This document shows, in pieces, positions 60,387 to 64,000 of a DNA stretch of 64,000 nt (positions are counted from its first letter, which is position 1; every line of letters starts with the position of its first letter). The position numbers and the translations under genes were made by a program. The notes beneath the pieces were generated by a model. It was given only the letters and a program-made list of their open reading frames with translations. It was not told the DNA's origin and ran no database searches. Origin of the DNA: Pyrinomonadaceae bacterium (lineage in GTDB: Bacteria > Acidobacteriota > Blastocatellia > Pyrinomonadales > Pyrinomonadaceae); assembly GCA_014380365.1 (NCBI GenBank), contig JACMJZ010000029.1, forward strand, positions 248,001 to 312,000, in the 5' to 3' direction.

Positions 60387-61370
60387 ATGGAACGGGAAAC
60401 GCGTGATGACAGGGGATTGCTTCAGGTTTTGCTCGGCGATGGCCGGCCGCTGCTTCTCTTTAGTGGATTAATACTCGTTCTCTCTGGCGGGTTCGCGTTG
60501 TTCCTTTCCGCCAGCAAACATTTCCTGCCTCACGACGTTCACTATCTGGGAATGACCGCGGAGCAACTCTGCAAGATCCAGGACTGCCGCATCGTTTACT
60601 TCATGTTCCACGATCGCGTCGCCTTTGGTGGAGCACTAATCTCGATTGGCGCACTCTACATGTGGCTGGCTGAGTTTCCTCTGCGGCAGCGCAAAGCTTG
60701 GGCCTGGTGGCTCTTTATCGTGAGCGGCATTTCCGGCTTCGGCAGTTTCCTGGCCTACCTGGGTTACGGGTACCTGGACACGTGGCATGGCGTCGCCACG
60801 TTGTTACTCTTTCCTTGTTTCATTGTCGGCTTGATCAGATCGCGCACGTTGCTCGAGGAGCCGCGTGGGATTCGCTCGCTTTTCAACCCGGGCGTCAGAC
60901 CTCGCTGGCTGTCGTCGTTCGGAATCGGACGCGCGCTTTTCCTGGCTACCGCGGCGGGCATGATTGCAGGCGGATTTACTGTAATGACCTTCGGCATGAC
61001 ACGAGTGTTCGTCCCGCAGGATCTGGCATTCATGGGTCTGGCGAGAACGGATCTTCAGGCTATCAGCGACCGGCTGATACCGTTGATCGCCCACGATCGA
61101 GCGGGGTTTGGCGGCGCGATTTGTACGGCTGGCATCACCGTATTCTTCAGCGTTTGGTGTGGCGCGCCGTCGCGAAGTCTCTGGCAAATACTCTGTTTCT
61201 CCGGCCTGGTCGGGTTCGTCGCGGCGATCGGTGTTCATCCGATTGTCGGCTACAACGATCTACTTCACCTTGCGCCGGCTATTGCCGGGGCAGCCATGTT
61301 CATCGCAGGTTTGGCGCTCAGCTGGAAGCCCATGATGGAAAACAAGACTGAAGAAAGTCGCGATCAATGA
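60387..61370 (+). CDS. Membrane protein of unknown function with internal duplication
   Basis: A protein of 327 residues with about eight helices in two repeated halves. HFLPHDVHYLGMTAEQLCKI with FHDRVAFGGALISIG in the first half corresponds to VFVPQDLAFMGLARTDLQAI with AHDRAGFGGAICTAG in the second. Each repeat has two helices, a 40-residue extracytoplasmic loop with HDR, and two more helices. The conserved His-Asp-Arg in both loops suggests a paired binding site. The family is not recognised. It is coupled to the next gene by ATGA. Confidence 0.8.
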   Translation: MERETRDDRGLLQVLLGDGRPLLLFSGLILVLSGGFALFLSASKHFLPHDVHYLGMTAEQLCKIQDCRIVYFMFHDRVAFGGALISIGALYMWLAEFPLRQRKAWAWWLFIVSGISGFGSFLAYLGYGYLDTWHGVATLLLFPCFIVGLIRSRTLLEEPRGIRSLFNPGVRPRWLSSFGIGRALFLATAAGMIAGGFTVMTFGMTRVFVPQDLAFMGLARTDLQAISDRLIPLIAHDRAGFGGAICTAGITVFFSVWCGAPSRSLWQILCFSGLVGFVAAIGVHPIVGYNDLLHLAPAIAGAAMFIAGLALSWKPMMENKTEESRDQ

Positions 61371-62317
61371 AGGTTGTAATCCCCGGCGGTACAGGTCACA
61401 TAGGAACAGTACTGGCTGGCGCGTTTCATCAACGTGGCGACGAGGTTGTCGTACTCAGCCGTAACCCTGGAGCCAATCCATGGCGCAGCGTTAAATGGGA
61501 TGGCGAGACATTAGGCGACTGGGCTTCTGAAATAGACGGAGCGGACGCGGTCATCAACCTCGCGGGCCAAAGTGTGAACTGCCGTTACACGCCGGAGAAC
61601 CGCCGCGTGCTCATCGACTCAAGGGTGAATTCAACGCGCGTTGTCGGCCAGGCGATTGGCGAAGCAAGCCGCCCACCTCGCGTCTGGCTCCAGGCCAGCA
61701 CCGCAACGCTTTATGGTCACCGCTACGACGCGCCGAATGACGAAGCGACTGGCATCATCGGTGGCTCAGAACCGAAGGCGCCGGACACCTGGCGCTTCAG
61801 CATCGATGTTGTGACGAAATGGGAACGCGAGGCCGACGCCGCGGTGACACCAAGCACGCGAAAGGTGCTGATGCGCTCGGCAATCGTGATGAGCCCGGGC
61901 GCAGGCGGGCCTTTTGACATGCTTTTGCGTTTGGTGCGCTTTGGGCTTGGAGGCCACGCCGGCGATGGGCGCCAGTATGTCTCCTGGATCCACGATCAAG
62001 ACTTCGTGAGCGCCGTACTTTGGCTGATAGCACACGACGAACTCGACGGCCCGGTGAACCTTGCCGCGCCGAATCCTCTGCCCAATTCCAGTTTTATGCA
62101 AAACTTGCGGGAAGCATGGGGCATCTCGTTTGGTCTTCCCTCAACTGAGTGGATGTTGGAGCTCGGCGCTTTCGTCCTGCGAAGCGAAACCGAGCTGATA
62201 CTAAAAAGCCGGCGGGTAGTTCCTACTAGATTGCTGGAGTCAGGGTTCGTGTTTCAGTTTCCAACTTGGCCGGCAGCCGCTCGCGATCTCTGCGGGAGAT
62301 GGAGTGAGCGGAATTAG
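61367..62317 (+). CDS. TIGR01777-family epimerase/reductase (YfcH-like)
   Basis: A protein of 316 residues overlapping the upstream stop as ATGA. It is an atypical short-chain dehydrogenase: GGTGHIGTVLAGAF binds the nucleotide, VINLAGQSVNCRYTPENRR is diagnostic, then LQASTATLYGH and a conserved C-terminal stretch ending VPTRLLESGFVFQFP. Family members are annotated as NAD-dependent epimerases, but the reaction is not established. Confidence 0.92.
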   Translation: MKVVIPGGTGHIGTVLAGAFHQRGDEVVVLSRNPGANPWRSVKWDGETLGDWASEIDGADAVINLAGQSVNCRYTPENRRVLIDSRVNSTRVVGQAIGEASRPPRVWLQASTATLYGHRYDAPNDEATGIIGGSEPKAPDTWRFSIDVVTKWEREADAAVTPSTRKVLMRSAIVMSPGAGGPFDMLLRLVRFGLGGHAGDGRQYVSWIHDQDFVSAVLWLIAHDELDGPVNLAAPNPLPNSSFMQNLREAWGISFGLPSTEWMLELGAFVLRSETELILKSRRVVPTRLLESGFVFQFPTWPAAARDLCGRWSERN

Positions 62318-62373
62318 CTCGAAGCGACGAAGTCAATTTTCTTGAGTACTCTTCGGCTCTGCCGCCCGATGTG

Positions 62374-62443
62374 CGGAAGGTCTATGACCTTCCGAAAAGC
62401 TCTCATACTCCTCGGGCTACGCCCACACATTGTGGCGTAGCCC
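62374..62443. repeat. Two adjacent hairpins
   Basis: CGGAAGGTC-TAT-GACCTTCCG at 62374-62394 and GGGCTACGCC at 62414-62423 with GGCGTAGCCC at 62434-62443. Both are perfect. They lie between convergent genes and may end transcription. Confidence 0.7.
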
Positions 62444-62502
62444 CATTGATCTATGAGGGCCGGTCTTTCGGTGGGGCAAGAGCCTCCACCGCCGCGAAAA
62501 CC

Positions 62503-62563
62503 CAGTGAGTAGCGCAACTGGCTTTTAACCAGTGGGTCGCATGTTCGAGTCTTGCTCGCCTCA
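62503..62563 (+). pseudogene. tRNA-Lys-like remnant (anticodon TTT) without D-arm
   Basis: ACTGG-CTTTTAA-CCAGT forms a good anticodon arm, followed by a 5-base variable region and a T-arm with loop TTCGAGT. The D-arm and acceptor 5' strand are missing, and no CCA follows (CTCA). Probably a decayed tRNA or the target remnant of an integration. Confidence 0.45.
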
Positions 62564-62576
62564 AGCCGATCCCAAC

Positions 62577-63479
62577 TTACATCTGTCGCTTCACAATCAC
62601 GCTGGCGAGGCGGTCGGCGATTGCGGGATCGATGACTTTCAGTTTTTCCTGTTGTTCAGACGCCTTGGCGGTGTTTCCCATCATGAGATGGCTGATTGCG
62701 AGATTGAAATAGTAAGACGGGTCGTCAGGCGCGAGGGCGATGGCCTTCTCGTGAAATGCAATGGCTTCCTTGCCTCGACCGGCTTTGGAGAGTGTGACGG
62801 CGAGACCGTCGTAAGCGAGCGAATACGCGGGGTTGCTCTTGATTAAATTGCGAAACACAAACTCGGAGTAACGGAAATTGCGCATCCGGTCGTAACTGAC
62901 TGCCTGGTTATACTTCGCTTTGAGCAGCGTCGGATCCAGCGCCGAGGCTTTGCCGAAGACTTCAATCGCTCGCGGATACTGTTTCAACTCCCCCAGCGCT
63001 TCCCCCAAATTGTTGTAAGCCTCTGCGTAGTTTGGATTGAGAGCAATCGCACGCTCGAAGCCAAACACTGCGTTGCCAAACTTCCGCTGAACCATGTAGG
63101 CGTTGCCGATTTTGAGGTGGGCCGTGGCAGCCGTATGTGGCTTGGTCGCCGAAAGCGCAATCACGCGATTGTATAGACGAACGGCATCCTCAAAGCGATT
63201 CTGATCCACCGCGGTCTGACCCGCGACGAGTAGCTGTTGGGGATCCGACGATTGCGCGGTTGATGGAGTATTAACTCCTCGGCTTGACGGCAAGCTCGAC
63301 GAGGGCTTGGACGGCCTGGGCTGAGATTGGACAACCGGAGTCTTAGTGACCGGACTTTGAGAGGGTGGCTTGTTTTGCGTGTTCCTGGGTGGCTGCTGCG
63401 CTGCGGCCTCAAATCCCACGCTGGCCAAGCACAAGCCGGCCAGAAGCAGCGCCCGAGACAAACCCCACGGCGTACCCAC
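62577..63479 (-). CDS. Exported TPR protein
   Basis: A protein of 300 residues if it starts at GTG 63479, with AGGA upstream; this gives a proper signal peptide (LSRALLLAGLCLASVGFEAAAQ). Reading from 63668 would prepend residues encoded by the CGCAAAG repeat and is unlikely. A Pro/Ser/Gln-rich linker is followed by five to six TPR units at about 85-290 (FERAIALNPNYAEAYNNLGE, FHEKAIALAPDDPSYYFNLA). A periplasmic protein interaction role is likely. Confidence 0.85.
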   Translation of the reverse strand: MGTPWGLSRALLLAGLCLASVGFEAAAQQPPRNTQNKPPSQSPVTKTPVVQSQPRPSKPSSSLPSSRGVNTPSTAQSSDPQQLLVAGQTAVDQNRFEDAVRLYNRVIALSATKPHTAATAHLKIGNAYMVQRKFGNAVFGFERAIALNPNYAEAYNNLGEALGELKQYPRAIEVFGKASALDPTLLKAKYNQAVSYDRMRNFRYSEFVFRNLIKSNPAYSLAYDGLAVTLSKAGRGKEAIAFHEKAIALAPDDPSYYFNLAISHLMMGNTAKASEQQEKLKVIDPAIADRLASVIVKRQM

Positions 63480-63520
63480 CCCGACCCGTCCTAGTGCAGT
63501 TTGCCGGATTGAACTTGTCT

Positions 63521-63617
63521 TTCTCTGCGCTCTTTGCGCACTCTTGGCGTCCTTCGCGGTAAAACTATTGCGAAACCGCAAAGCGCGCAAAGTGGACGCA
63601 AAGGATCGCAAAGCGAA
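63521..63617. repeat. Palindromic repeat, TTTGCGG/CCGCAAA family
   Basis: TTCTCTGCGCTCTTTGCGCA and CGTCCTTCGCGG face ACCGCAAAGCGCGCAAAG and GACGCAAAGGATCGCAAAG. Same family as 39135-39235. Confidence 0.82.
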
Positions 63618-63803
63618 ACGGCGTCGGCACTCCCCGACCTTTAAACTTGCCTGTCCAAGTGACTCCATGCTAAAAGATTCCCCCTTTCGGTAATAAACGG
63701 GTAATTCACAAGAAAAACTGGAAACACGTGCGGATTCCGATTTTTCTTATCACCACATACTTCTTTAGTGTTGATGAGAGGTCATCAAGGAGGACTACCG
63801 CCC

Positions 63804-64000
63804 ATGCGTAAGTTGTTTCTGCTGCTCGCCATCGTGCTCGTCTCTGCCCCGGCGAGTCTTGCCCAGGACTATTCAAACTGGGAGTTTTTTATCGGATACG
63901 CCCACGAACGTGCCAATAATGGCGCCGACCGCCTGGACGCCCAGGGCGCGAGGATCACTTCGACCGGCGCGACCAGGCCAGTCGACTTCCCTTCCAAACG
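63804..64000 (+). CDS. Exported protein, N-terminal part (runs off right edge)
   Basis: AAGGAGG lies nine bases before ATG 63804. The 65 visible residues start with a signal peptide (MRKLFLLLAIVLVSAPASLA, cleavage after AQ) and continue YSNWEFFIGYAHERANNGAD, a beginning typical of outer-membrane beta-barrel proteins of the OmpA-like kind. The rest lies outside the window, so the family is tentative. Confidence 0.75.
   Translation, partial: MRKLFLLLAIVLVSAPASLAQDYSNWEFFIGYAHERANNGADRLDAQGARITSTGATRPVDFPSK

Noticed and set aside
63480-63668. Longer N-terminus of the TPR protein
   Set aside because: The extension is a translation of the CGCAAAG palindrome and would bury the signal peptide.

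Overview
The window reads as a chromosomal segment of a Gram-negative, GC-rich bacterium, most likely an acidobacterium of the Blastocatellia type. This is inferred from gene content, not from a database match: an ECF sigma factor followed by a Ser/Thr kinase, a Rne/Rng ribonuclease with a giant acidic insert, FecR, TPR and PDZ exported proteins, a DUF6526 protein, and intergenic palindromes made of 6-8 bp tandem words.

Layout. 1-13.2 kb: kinase and ECF sigma pair, a lytic transglycosylase, a PD-(D/E)XK-type protein, a thiolase, a PpiD/SurA foldase, a TerC membrane protein, a FecR protein and a GGDEF cyclase. 13.4-19.4 kb: the cell elongation operon mreB-mreC-mreD-mrdA-rodA. 20.3-26.8 kb: Rne/Rng ribonuclease behind a long leader, an alpha/beta hydrolase, an MsbA-like ABC exporter and DUF6526. 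27.5-34.3 kb: 28 tRNA genes on one strand, together covering all 20 amino acids and interrupted only by a small unknown protein, the RNA ligase RtcB and an HNH endonuclease. 34.5-39.0 kb: an operon of an Hsp90-like ATPase, a helical-repeat protein, an ARPP-1 (DUF6569) protein and a MOSC protein. 39.4-45.4 kb: three glycosyltransferases, a cytochrome P450 and an SGNH-like esterase. 45.7-51.8 kb: fatty acid beta-oxidation genes in the order of Bacillus fadN-fadA-fadE, behind a promoter whose spacer is a FadR-like palindrome. 51.9-64 kb: metallo-hydrolase, PDZ protein, unknown exported protein, DUF2062, two STAS proteins with an RsbW-like kinase, aroA-aroK, a duplicated membrane protein, a TIGR01777 reductase, a TPR protein and the start of an exported protein.

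The most unusual part is the tRNA array. Several of its tRNAs break rules that are nearly universal: three leucine tRNAs have short variable arms, an Ile(TAT) tRNA has a 25-nt variable region, three tRNAs have C33, three lack U8, and several lack the D-loop GG. Nearly every spacer is an imperfect palindrome built of tandem heptads. With RtcB in the middle, the array looks like a compact, wobble-complete second tRNA set with its own repair ligase. That function is inference; the genes and base deviations are read directly from the sequence.

Limits: homology calls rest on recognised motifs. No search, covariance model or folding program was run.
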